Program-made: the position numbers and the translations under genes | Part shown: one piece after another, positions 25,949 through 34,201 of the stretch | How positions within the stretch are numbered: position 1 is the stretch's first letter | Layout: every line of letters begins with the position of its first letter | The notes under the pieces: model-generated | Seen by the model: the letters and a program-made list of their open reading frames with translations, nothing else | What the model was told of the DNA's origin: nothing | The model's database searches: none | Assembly: GCF_023015615.1 (NCBI RefSeq) | Contig: NZ_JALKAJ010000001.1 | Span: 186,001 to 250,000, forward strand | Origin: Qipengyuania sp. S6317L1 | Lineage (GTDB): Bacteria; Pseudomonadota; Alphaproteobacteria; Sphingomonadales; Sphingomonadaceae | DNA length: 64,000 bases | Direction: 5' to 3'

Positions 25949-27139
25949 ATGTTCAAAGCTACTGTCACCGCATTAGTCGCCGTGGCGACTTGTCTCGCTG
26001 CTCCGGCTGCGGCGCAAACCCAGTCGCAAATCGACCAGGCGTTGGGCAATTTCACGCGCGCGCAACAGGCGCTTGGCGCGAATGAAAGCTGCTTTGTCCT
26101 CGAAGATGACGCACGGCTCTATGCCGATATTCTCGTCAGGCAATTGCAAACCCAGTTGCAGCGGGCCATCGGCGATACTTTCGATCCCGAAGCCATCAGG
26201 GAAGACGCTCGCGAAGCGTTCGAGGGATGCGCATCGCGTACCGCGGCTCCCGAAATCTGGCAAAGCGTCGATTCCGTGCGCGATATGGGAATGATCTTCA
26301 CGGTCGGCACGAGCCTCATTTCGCTCGATCCGTCCGAATGCGTTAGAGACGCTGTCTCCCCCGTCACCGCTGCGGATTTCGACGCCGTTTCTGCGCTCAC
26401 TCTCGACAGCCTCGATGATAAGAAAAACGAGCAAATCCGCGCCATCGCCGCCAATGTCGTGCCGATGATCGAGGGAGAATGCGCAAAAAAACCAACTTTC
26501 AATTATCCTTCGACTATGCGACCCGCGATTGCGAAGCTGAGAGCGTTTCAGCACTTGAGGCTTCTGCAAGGCGAGGCCGCCTCATCGCAGCTTGCATCGC
26601 TCGGCATTCCGCAAGGTTCGGATAGAGATCCATGGATTGGTGCGGTGCGCTCCCGCTTCACAATTTCACGGCCTCTGGGTGAAGACTACACCGCAGTGAC
26701 CGCCTGGCGGACTTACGATCAGAAGAAAGCGGTCGCTTCTGCGCATCTGCGGGTCGGCTCGACCATGAGAGGGAACGGTAAACTATACTTTACCAGAGAC
26801 CGCCTGATCGCGGCGCGCATGGATGGAGACTACGATTCGATTGTATTGTCTGCGGTTGAAGGCAACCGTTTTTACACTCTGCGCCGCACCAACAAAGGCG
26901 TGAAGCCCGATTTCTTCGGCGAAAATCAGGCCGAGTTCGAGATGTTCGAAAGCGAGCGCGACAAGTTCTTCAGAGAGAATGACGAGAACACCAACTTCTA
27001 CATTTCCTATCGTCCGACAACCAAAGGCTCGCTTAAACCCTTCATCAAGAATGGCTCCGAGCGCCGCGCGATGGTCAACATGGGAGATCTGGTTCGCGGA
27101 TATCTTTGGGCAATGGCACCTTCCGCAATTGACCAGTGA
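25949..27139 (+). CDS. Hypothetical exported protein
   Basis: A 396-residue protein with a clear signal peptide (ending APAAAQ) that I cannot assign to a family. The mature protein holds four cysteines in the first half (NESCFVLED, FEGCASRT, PSECVRD, EGECAKK), spaced so that two disulfides are possible. The second half is charged, with a likely mixed alpha/beta fold (WRTYDQKKAVASAHLRVGST). It lies between two thiolase genes in the same orientation, but nothing ties it to their pathway. Confidence 0.55.
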   Translation: MFKATVTALVAVATCLAAPAAAQTQSQIDQALGNFTRAQQALGANESCFVLEDDARLYADILVRQLQTQLQRAIGDTFDPEAIREDAREAFEGCASRTAAPEIWQSVDSVRDMGMIFTVGTSLISLDPSECVRDAVSPVTAADFDAVSALTLDSLDDKKNEQIRAIAANVVPMIEGECAKKPTFNYPSTMRPAIAKLRAFQHLRLLQGEAASSQLASLGIPQGSDRDPWIGAVRSRFTISRPLGEDYTAVTAWRTYDQKKAVASAHLRVGSTMRGNGKLYFTRDRLIAARMDGDYDSIVLSAVEGNRFYTLRRTNKGVKPDFFGENQAEFEMFESERDKFFRENDENTNFYISYRPTTKGSLKPFIKNGSERRAMVNMGDLVRGYLWAMAPSAIDQ

Positions 27140-27194
27140 CAGGCGATCCAGAGCGGTTAAAACCCTCGCACTTGAGATAAGTGAGAGGGCTCAA

Positions 27195-28718
27195 ATGATC
27201 GCAGACAACACACCCGTCATTATCGGGGTAGGACAGTATTCCGAACGCGTGGGCGAGCCCGGCTATGAAGCGTTGTCCTATATGGATCTGGGCGGGCGTG
27301 CGCTGGCGGCAGCGATTGCTGACAGCGGCGCTGCGCACCCGGTTGCCCCAGCGATAGACACGGTGGGCGCGATCCGGGCGTTTGAAATCTCCCGGCCCGA
27401 CCGCGAACCGCCTTTTGGCGGATCGAACAATGTCCCGCGCTCGATGGCGGGCCGCGTGGGCGCGAACCCCGAGCGTGCGATCCTTTCGACCACGGGCGGC
27501 CAGTATAACCAGTATCTTGTCGGCGAATTCGCCGAGGCGATTGCTGCGGGCGAAAGCGAATGTGCGGCCATCGTCGGGGCAGAGGCGATCTCGACCGTGC
27601 TTGCGCTTGCGGCCAAGGGCGAGAAACCCGATTGGTCCGAGGAGGTTGAAGGGAGCCTCGAAGACAGGGGGTATGGCAGCGATGGATTGATGGAGCCCGC
27701 GCTGTTCGCGCATGGCGCAACCGGCGCGATCCCGCTTTACGCCATTGCCGAGAATGCGCGGCGGGCAAAGCTGGGGCTTTCGCTGGATGAGTATCGCCAA
27801 ACAATCGGCGAGCTGTTCGAGCCGTTTACGAAAGTTGCGGCGAAAAACCCCCACGCGGCCGCTCCCAAAGAGCGCAGCGCCGAGGAACTGGCGAGCATCA
27901 CCGAGCGCAACCGTATCGTCGCCGAGCCGTATGCCCGCATGACCGTGGCGCGCGATCAGGTGAACCAATCCGCCGCCATCCTTATCGCAAGCGCCAAAAA
28001 GGCGCGCGAATTGGGTGTTGGGCAAGACAAGTGGGTGCATATTCACGGCGTGACTTCGGCGACCGAACTGGAACTGTCCGAGCGCCCCGATCTGTCCGCA
28101 AACCCGGCGTCGATTGCGAGCGTCGAGCAGGCGCTGAAAATCGCGGGCAAGGGCATGGAGGACATGGCCTTCCTCGATTTCTATTCCTGCTTTGCCATCC
28201 CCGTCTTCAACCAGATCGACCATTTCGGTCTGAGCGTCGATGACCCGCGCGGGCTGACATTGACGGGCGGATTGCCGTTCTTTGGCGGTGCGGGGAACAA
28301 TTATTCAGCCCACGCCATCGTCGAGGCGGTCGGGCGCGTGCGGGCCGACAGGGGCAAGTTTGCCCTGGTGGGTGCGAACGGTGGCTGGATGAGCAAATAT
28401 GCGACCGGCATCTATTCGACCCAGCCAGCAGACTGGTCGCAGGTGCGCGTCGCCAAATTGCCCGACGCCGACAACGGTGTCCCGCGCAGCCACGAGCCGT
28501 TCGATAGCGCGAGCGTTGAAAGCTACACGATCAACGTCACCAGAAAGGGTGCAGATGCGGTGTGGATCGGGCGCAATGACACGGGCGAGCGGGTGGTTGG
28601 CAATGCGGACCTGGCTCACGAACCGACCCGCGCGGCGTTTGAGGGGGGAAGCCCCTTCGGCGCCCGGCTGAGCGTGACCCGCGATGAGCGTGGCCGCAAT
28701 ATCGGGCGCGTCGCCTGA
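27195..28718 (+). CDS. SCP2-like thiolase / acetyl-CoA acetyltransferase family
   Basis: About 507 residues from the ATG at 27195, with GAGAGGG upstream; the open frame starts at 26979 inside the previous gene. The N-terminus is PVIIGVGQYSER, a thiolase-like opening. The middle has AFLDFYSCFAIPVFNQIDHF, where a Cys can be aligned with the thiolase reactive site, and TLTGGLPFFGGAGNNYSAHA with the usual C-terminal His. A C-terminal domain of about 110 residues follows (YSTQPADWSQVRVAKL onward), as in type-1 SCP2-like thiolases. Substrate unknown; sterol or branched acyl-CoA is possible by family. Confidence 0.75.
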   Translation: MIADNTPVIIGVGQYSERVGEPGYEALSYMDLGGRALAAAIADSGAAHPVAPAIDTVGAIRAFEISRPDREPPFGGSNNVPRSMAGRVGANPERAILSTTGGQYNQYLVGEFAEAIAAGESECAAIVGAEAISTVLALAAKGEKPDWSEEVEGSLEDRGYGSDGLMEPALFAHGATGAIPLYAIAENARRAKLGLSLDEYRQTIGELFEPFTKVAAKNPHAAAPKERSAEELASITERNRIVAEPYARMTVARDQVNQSAAILIASAKKARELGVGQDKWVHIHGVTSATELELSERPDLSANPASIASVEQALKIAGKGMEDMAFLDFYSCFAIPVFNQIDHFGLSVDDPRGLTLTGGLPFFGGAGNNYSAHAIVEAVGRVRADRGKFALVGANGGWMSKYATGIYSTQPADWSQVRVAKLPDADNGVPRSHEPFDSASVESYTINVTRKGADAVWIGRNDTGERVVGNADLAHEPTRAAFEGGSPFGARLSVTRDERGRNIGRVA

Positions 28719-28792
28719 ACCTGTCACTCTCCCGCTCAAGGGACTGTCGTGATCTTGAACCGCTCCAACGAGCGGGCGAAGGGCGCTCACCT

Positions 28793-28821
28793 TTGACAAA
28801 TCGTGCCTTTGTCGCTAGATA
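28793..28821 (+). promoter_or_regulatory. hppD promoter
   Basis: A consensus TTGACA (28793-28798) and TAGATA (28816-28821) are separated by exactly 17 bases, 72 bases before the hppD start. This is the best sigma-70-type promoter in the window. Confidence 0.7.
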
Positions 28822-28846
28822 GTTTCAAACGAAACTAAATTTCGTT
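28821..28846. promoter_or_regulatory. Nested palindromes over the hppD transcription start: candidate operator
   Basis: AGTTTC-AAAC-GAAACT (28821-28836) and AACGAAA-CTAAA-TTTCGTT (28828-28846) are both perfect and overlap each other. They cover the last base of the -10 box and the expected start site, the usual position of a repressor operator. The cognate regulator is not evident. Confidence 0.5.
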
Positions 28847-28892
28847 GATTCCTGCGCTACGGCAGTGTTTCATCAACTAAAGGTATTGGCAC

Positions 28893-30026
28893 ATGACCCT
28901 CCAAGAGCCCCTCCACCCCGGTGACTTGTTCGCAAACCCCGCTGGTCTCGACGGCTTTGAGTTCGTCGAATTCTCGGCTCCCGAGAAGGGCATGCTGGAG
29001 CCGGTGTTTGAGAGCATGGGCTTTACCCACATCGCCAACCACCGCTCGAAAGATGTAGCCTTGTGGCGTCAGGGCGGGATCAATTTGGTGGTGAATTATG
29101 AGCCAAAGTCAGCCGCCTGGTACTTCGCGCGCGAACACGGCGCAGGCGCTTGCGGAATGGCCTTCCGCGTGCGCGATGCGGCCAAGGCGTATACCCATGT
29201 GCTCGAACAAGGCGCAGAGCCGGTTGCCAATGCTCCCGGCCCCATGGAGCTCTCCATTCCGGCAATTCGCGGCATCGGGGGGTCGATCCTCTACTTCGTT
29301 GACCGCTATGCCGACGACAATGGCGAGGGTCTGTCGATCTATGACATCGACTTTGAATATCTCCCCGGCATCGACAAGCACCCCGAAGGCTGCGGCTTCA
29401 AGCTGATCGATCACCTCACCCACAACGTTTACGGCGGGCGCATGGCCTATTGGGCCGACTTCTATGAGAAGCTCTTCAACTTCCAGGAAATCCGCTATTT
29501 CGACATCAAGGGCGAATACACTGGCCTCACTTCCAAGGCGCTGACCGCGCCTGACGGAAAGATCCGCATCCCGCTCAACGAAGAGGGTGAGAACGGCAAG
29601 GGCCAGATCGAGGAGTATCTTCGCGAATACAACGGCGAAGGCATCCAGCACATCGCTCTCATCTGCGACGATATCGTGGCGGCTTGGGACAAGCTTAAAG
29701 AGCTCGACGTGCCCTTCATGACTGCGCCGCCAGAGACATATTACCAGATGCTGCCAGAACGTCTTCCCGGCCACGGTCAGGATGAAGGCGAGCTCAAATC
29801 GCGCGGCATCCTGCTTGACGGCACTACTGAAGGTGGTTCGCCCCGCCTGCTGCTCCAGATCTTCGCAGAGCCGCGCATTGGCCCGGTGTTCTTCGAGTTC
29901 ATCCAGCGCGTTGGCGACTACAAGGACGGCTTTGGCGAGGGCAACTTCAAGGCGCTGTTCGAGAGCATCGAGCGCGACCAGATCGCGCGCGGTGTGCTGA
30001 ACACCGAAGAGGAACCTGCCCAATGA
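28893..30026 (+). CDS. hppD: 4-hydroxyphenylpyruvate dioxygenase
   Basis: The 377-residue enzyme converts 4-hydroxyphenylpyruvate to homogentisate in tyrosine catabolism. Iron ligands can be assigned as His174 ([12 protein letters not shown]), His253 (GEGIQHIAL) and Glu335 (PVFFEFIQR). Segments [16 protein letters not shown] and [17 protein letters not shown] are nearly invariant in the family. The next gene overlaps by 4 bases (ATGA). A good promoter with nested palindromes lies upstream. phhA, which makes tyrosine from phenylalanine, is about 19 kb away in this window. Confidence 0.97.
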   Translation: MTLQEPLHPGDLFANPAGLDGFEFVEFSAPEKGMLEPVFESMGFTHIANHRSKDVALWRQGGINLVVNYEPKSAAWYFAREHGAGACGMAFRVRDAAKAYTHVLEQGAEPVANAPGPMELSIPAIRGIGGSILYFVDRYADDNGEGLSIYDIDFEYLPGIDKHPEGCGFKLIDHLTHNVYGGRMAYWADFYEKLFNFQEIRYFDIKGEYTGLTSKALTAPDGKIRIPLNEEGENGKGQIEEYLREYNGEGIQHIALICDDIVAAWDKLKELDVPFMTAPPETYYQMLPERLPGHGQDEGELKSRGILLDGTTEGGSPRLLLQIFAEPRIGPVFFEFIQRVGDYKDGFGEGNFKALFESIERDQIARGVLNTEEEPAQ

Positions 30027-30583
30027 CCCATCCCGTGAAACTGGGCGGCGTTCACCACACAGCTCTGCGGTGCAAGGACGCCAAGGAAACCGTTGAGTGG
30101 TATGCCCGCGTGCTCGGCATGGAATACACGACCGCTTTTGCCGAAGATCATGTGCCTTCCACCGGCGACTATGATCCGTACATGCACGTCTTCCTAGACG
30201 CGGGGAACGGCAACATCCTCGCCTTTTTCGAACTCCCCAACCAGCCCGAGATGGGCCGCGATGCAAACACGCCCGCCTGGGTGCAGCACTTTGCATTCAA
30301 GGTGGGCTCTGAGGAAGAGCTTCTCGCCGCCAAGGCGCATATTGAGGGCGAAGGCGTCGACGTCCTTGGCCCCACGCACCACGGCATCTTCAAGTCGATC
30401 TATTTCTTCGACCCCAATGGCCACCGCGTCGAACTGGCCGCTGATATCGGCAGTGATGAGCAATACGCGGAATTGAAGCGCGTGGCACCGGTGATGCTCG
30501 AGGAATGGAGCAAGACCAAGACCGCCCCGCGCCACGCCGACTGGCTTCACGAGATCGCCCGCAAGGAACATGGCAACGCCTGA
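30023..30583 (+). CDS. VOC family (glyoxalase/dioxygenase-like) protein
   Basis: A 186-residue vicinal-oxygen-chelate protein: [20 protein letters not shown] opens the first half, and [14 protein letters not shown] and [17 protein letters not shown] fill the second. Candidate metal ligands are His in VHHTAL, His in VQHFAF and Glu in RVELAA. It is translationally coupled to hppD by a 4-base overlap, so it probably acts on an aromatic-catabolic intermediate, but the reaction is unknown. Confidence 0.8.
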   Translation: MTHPVKLGGVHHTALRCKDAKETVEWYARVLGMEYTTAFAEDHVPSTGDYDPYMHVFLDAGNGNILAFFELPNQPEMGRDANTPAWVQHFAFKVGSEEELLAAKAHIEGEGVDVLGPTHHGIFKSIYFFDPNGHRVELAADIGSDEQYAELKRVAPVMLEEWSKTKTAPRHADWLHEIARKEHGNA

Positions 30584-30605
30584 GGCGACTACCGACGGGA
30601 CAAAG

Positions 30606-30646
30606 AAAAAGGGGCGCGAAGACCGAAATCTCCGCGCCCCTTTTTT
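30606..30646. terminator. Bidirectional terminator, hppD operon / TonB receptor
   Basis: GGGGCGCG (30611-30618) pairs with CGCGCCCC (30633-30640), flanked by five A and six T. It lies between convergent stops and can serve both genes. Confidence 0.9.
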
Positions 30647-30662
30647 GTGTTCCGGGTAGGGC

Positions 30663-33600
30663 TTAGAACGAGCCCGATACACCCACGAAGAAGAAGCGAC
30701 CACGCGGACCAACCGGACGGACGAGCGAGCCAAGGAATGGCTTGCGGTCAGTGAGGTTGTTTACACCACCGTAGAGTTGGATGTCGTCGGTAACATCGTA
30801 GCTTACGTTAATGTTGTGCTCCAAAGCGCTGCCCGTCTTGAACTGTGATAGGTCAAGCAGGCCCTCGTTCTGTGTAACAGTCACGCTGTCACCCTCGATC
30901 GCAGCAACGAAGCTTGCCGAGTTTGACCGTTGCAGTGACGAATCAACGTAACGCCCGTTCCAGCCGATGCTCAGGCGGTCGAGATCCCAGTTGATGCCGA
31001 AATTGATGATCAGGTCTGGAACACCGATGACATTCAGAAGGTCGCTGTTGAGACCTTGGTCTGCGATCAACAATTGTTGCTGGAGAGGATCTTCCTCTGA
31101 CTCAATCGTTTGCTGAATGATCGGATCGCTTTCTGTTGAACGCTCGAGGAAATATGTCCCCGTAGCACTCAAACGGAACGTGCCGTAGTCGCCATCACCA
31201 AATGGAGCATCGAAGGTATAACGTGCTTCGAAGTCGACCCCGCGTGCCCGCAGCGACGAGAGGTTGATGTTGCCGGACGTAAATCCGGAAATCGCACCAC
31301 CATTGTTCGGATCGCGTTGGATGTTGTCACAAAACTGGTTGTCAATCGAAGGCAGATCAACACAAGCTTCAGCGATATCGGCCCCCGACAAGGTCCCGAT
31401 AGCGTCGGTGATCTCGATGTCGTAATAGTCAGCAATGACAACGAGGTTGTCCAACGCGCCGCCAAGGATGCCGCGCGGTGCGAAGATACCACCAATCGTG
31501 AAGCTGTCCGACGTCTCCTCGATCAAGTTCGGGTTACCACCAGTAGTACCGGTCACGAACGCGGTCAGGAAGTCTGATGAATCGAACCCGTCTGCCACGA
31601 AGTTAAGGCAGTTCGCCTGGCGGTTTGTCGTACCGTCATTGACGTTGTCATTATCACACGGGTCCTCGTCCACGCCGATGAAGGCTGGGCCTTGCGGTGC
31701 GAACAATTCGCCAATGTTCGGTGCTCGGATGGCACGCGAATAGGTACCACGAAGCGTGAACCAGTCCACCGGCTTGTAGGTGCCGCCGAATGAATAGGTC
31801 TTTGTCGTACCGATGGTATTGTAATCGGAATAGCGGCCAGACGCCGTTACCTCGAGATACTCAATGCCGGGCAGTCCTTCGAGAAGCGGGAAGCGAAGCT
31901 CGCCGAAGCCTTCTTTGACGGAGATGCCTTGCCCATCGGTGGGCGAGATATCGATAATCGCAGCGGTGTTGCCGACAACATTGCCTTCGATGCGCTTGAA
32001 GGAATCAGGGACGAAGTTCGATGTGTCACGGCGATATTCGAAACCGGTTGCAAAACCGATTGGGCCACCTGGCAATTCAAAGAAGTTGCTCGTGTCGCCT
32101 GATACAACAGCCAAGAACTGCTGCTGCTCGATCACCGTGCGGTCCGTGAGATCAACGAATGCAAAGTCACGGCCTGCACCTTGGATCGCTTGTGAGCCGA
32201 GGATGTTGAGAGGTGCACAACGGCCATCTCCGATTTGGAAAGTCACCGGACGGGTCAGGCCATCCTCGTCAAGTGGTGGAGCACCAACGAACAGAGCTGC
32301 TGGCGAACGCTCGCCGGTAAGTTCAGCGCGGCAGACGATATCGCCCACTTGCGCAGAACTACCGTCGATCTGGATGTCCTGGCCGCCTCGAATGGCGTTG
32401 AGGTTACCGACACCTGCGTCGATATCAGCCTGTGTCAGAGCAACGGCATCGAGAGCCGTGTAATAACGGTCATTCAGACGCGAGCCGACATCGATGCTGT
32501 CGACTTCGGTGCGGCCCCAAGCGTAAGACACCTCGAATTTCACGGTATCGGTGATGTCGCCGCGGAAACCACCGGTTGCGCGGATGGTCGAACGCTCAAC
32601 CGCAGAACCTGAATTGGTTTCAGAGCCAAGATTGTCACGAGCAACGAAAATCGTCGGTGTTTCATCACTCAGAGCGTCCACGATTGGAATCTGATCGATC
32701 AACGCTTGTGGCAGGAACGGGTTGTCGAGAGCGATTGGAATATCGTCCGAGAATGGAATGCCGTTAATGCTGGAAGACTCTGCATAAGCAAACTTTGCAT
32801 CGGCGAAGAATGTGATCCCCTCGGTGATTTCATAGTCCACCCCAGCAGCAGCCACGACACGCGTGATCTCTGGAATGAGGGTCTGACCAAGGGCAGTCTC
32901 GCCAATAGCAATCCCGTCGCCGCCGATTGCGTTAAAGGCACCGGTGGCAAATCCTGGATTGAAAGCACGCAGTTCGCCGGTCACTGGATCAATAATCTGG
33001 AGCACGGGAATGTTGGTTCCCGGGATGTTTGGCACCGCATCCACCGATGGATCGAAGGTCCCGGGGGTCGCGGTTGCATCGAGCGTGTCTAAGAGAGCGA
33101 AGAATGGCACGTTAAACGAACCTGGCGCCAAGCCGATCGTCGAACCAGGGCTCGAAACCGGAAGGGTTCGGTTCGGGAAGAACGCATTGCGCGTGCCGGG
33201 GGCAAGGCCAAGGAACGCGTTTGCTGCATCATTCGAACCGTTGAATGACGAAAAGCCGGGCCCTGCAATATCGGGACGGTCACCGTTCGTGATCGAAGTC
33301 GAGTGCGAGTATTCGAGAGCGAAAACCGCGCTTCCTCGACCGTCAGAGAATTCGCCGCCGCCTGCGACGGATACGAAGTAATCTTCCGCATCGCCTTCAT
33401 CGCTGATGCCGGTTTGAGCGCGATATTCGATGCCGTCGAAATCACGACCAGTGCGGGTTTTGAAGTTCACAACGCCGGAAACAGCGTCTGCACCATAGAT
33501 TGCCGAAGCGCCGCCGGTCAGCACTTCAACGCTGCCGATCAGAGCTTGCGGGATCGAACTCACATCGACCGTCGCTGTGCCCGCGAAGCCAGGCACGTGG

Positions 33601-33923
33601 CGGCGGCCATCTTGAAGGACGAGTGTCCGCGCCGTGCCCAATTGGCGAAGGTTCAAAGTACTTGCACCGGTCACATCGCCGCCGTCCGCACTATCGAGAG
33701 TTGCCGGCAGAGCGCCTTGGAGCGCTGGAATATCACGCAGCGCTTCGGTGATGTCGACTTCGCCAGTGTCGCGGAATTCTTCGGCCGTGACGACCTGAAC
33801 AGGGCTTGCCAAAGCAGTGGTCGCATCGGTCGCAATGCGCGAGCCGGTCACGACGATCCGGTTGTCCGTGTTTTCGTCGTCAGCATTGCCTGCAACTTCC
33901 TGAGCGGAAGCGGCGAAAGGCAT
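30663..33923 (-). CDS. Large TonB-dependent receptor; signal peptide interrupted by TAG
   Basis: The open frame is 1086 residues of a long oligopeptide/carbohydrate-type TonB-dependent receptor. It has the TonB box region NRIVVTGSRI, the plug (TLNLRQLGTARTLVLQDGRR, EVLTGGASAIYGADAVSGVV) and a barrel ending GRFFFVGVSGSF. The first in-frame ATG at 33923 leaves only MPFAASAQ before the mature part, too short to be a signal peptide. An in-frame ATG at 33977 would give a normal signal peptide but meets TAG at codon 9 (33953-33951). The gene is thus either a nonsense mutant, a sequencing error, or started at the CTG just after the stop. It is divergent from a secreted M14 peptidase. Confidence 0.8.
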   Translation of the reverse strand: MPFAASAQEVAGNADDENTDNRIVVTGSRIATDATTALASPVQVVTAEEFRDTGEVDITEALRDIPALQGALPATLDSADGGDVTGASTLNLRQLGTARTLVLQDGRRHVPGFAGTATVDVSSIPQALIGSVEVLTGGASAIYGADAVSGVVNFKTRTGRDFDGIEYRAQTGISDEGDAEDYFVSVAGGGEFSDGRGSAVFALEYSHSTSITNGDRPDIAGPGFSSFNGSNDAANAFLGLAPGTRNAFFPNRTLPVSSPGSTIGLAPGSFNVPFFALLDTLDATATPGTFDPSVDAVPNIPGTNIPVLQIIDPVTGELRAFNPGFATGAFNAIGGDGIAIGETALGQTLIPEITRVVAAAGVDYEITEGITFFADAKFAYAESSSINGIPFSDDIPIALDNPFLPQALIDQIPIVDALSDETPTIFVARDNLGSETNSGSAVERSTIRATGGFRGDITDTVKFEVSYAWGRTEVDSIDVGSRLNDRYYTALDAVALTQADIDAGVGNLNAIRGGQDIQIDGSSAQVGDIVCRAELTGERSPAALFVGAPPLDEDGLTRPVTFQIGDGRCAPLNILGSQAIQGAGRDFAFVDLTDRTVIEQQQFLAVVSGDTSNFFELPGGPIGFATGFEYRRDTSNFVPDSFKRIEGNVVGNTAAIIDISPTDGQGISVKEGFGELRFPLLEGLPGIEYLEVTASGRYSDYNTIGTTKTYSFGGTYKPVDWFTLRGTYSRAIRAPNIGELFAPQGPAFIGVDEDPCDNDNVNDGTTNRQANCLNFVADGFDSSDFLTAFVTGTTGGNPNLIEETSDSFTIGGIFAPRGILGGALDNLVVIADYYDIEITDAIGTLSGADIAEACVDLPSIDNQFCDNIQRDPNNGGAISGFTSGNINLSSLRARGVDFEARYTFDAPFGDGDYGTFRLSATGTYFLERSTESDPIIQQTIESEEDPLQQQLLIADQGLNSDLLNVIGVPDLIINFGINWDLDRLSIGWNGRYVDSSLQRSNSASFVAAIEGDSVTVTQNEGLLDLSQFKTGSALEHNINVSYDVTDDIQLYGGVNNLTDRKPFLGSLVRPVGPRGRFFFVGVSGSF

Positions 33924-33950
33924 CGCGCTTGCCGCTGCAAGCCACAGCGC

Positions 33951-33977
33951 CTAGGATGAGATTTTGAGAGGTTTCAT
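33951..33977 (-). other. Original start and in-frame amber codon of the TonB receptor
   Basis: On the minus strand ATG (33977-33975) opens MKPLKISS, then TAG (33953-33951), then ALWLAAASAMPFAASAQ in the same frame. Skipping the TAG restores a textbook signal peptide: positive N-terminus, hydrophobic core and a SAQ cleavage site. Confidence 0.75.
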
Positions 33978-34005
33978 AGCGGGTCCCTTGTTGTTGTTGG
34001 TTAAG

Positions 34006-34034
34006 GTGGACAATGCGCAGGCCACTTGTGTCAA
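34006..34034 (-). promoter_or_regulatory. Possible TonB receptor promoter
   Basis: On the minus strand a perfect TTGACA occurs at 34034-34029, about 55 bases before the original start codon; the matching -10 (GTCCAC) is poor. The rest of the 224-base gap to the M14 gene is AT-rich, with a near-palindrome around TTTTGCAAAA at 34071-34080. Confidence 0.35.
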
Positions 34035-34201
34035 GAATACGTCATGTCATAATGGCTCATTTGCGTCACATTTTGCAAAAATGTTGCGCTAAAAACACAC
34101 CTTGCCTTCATATTGAACACATAATCGCTGAAAGTGGACGTGGCGCTGCTGCTTCCATCGGCTCTCTTGCGCTTGGCCCGGTTCTGGGTAAGACCGTCGG
34201 A

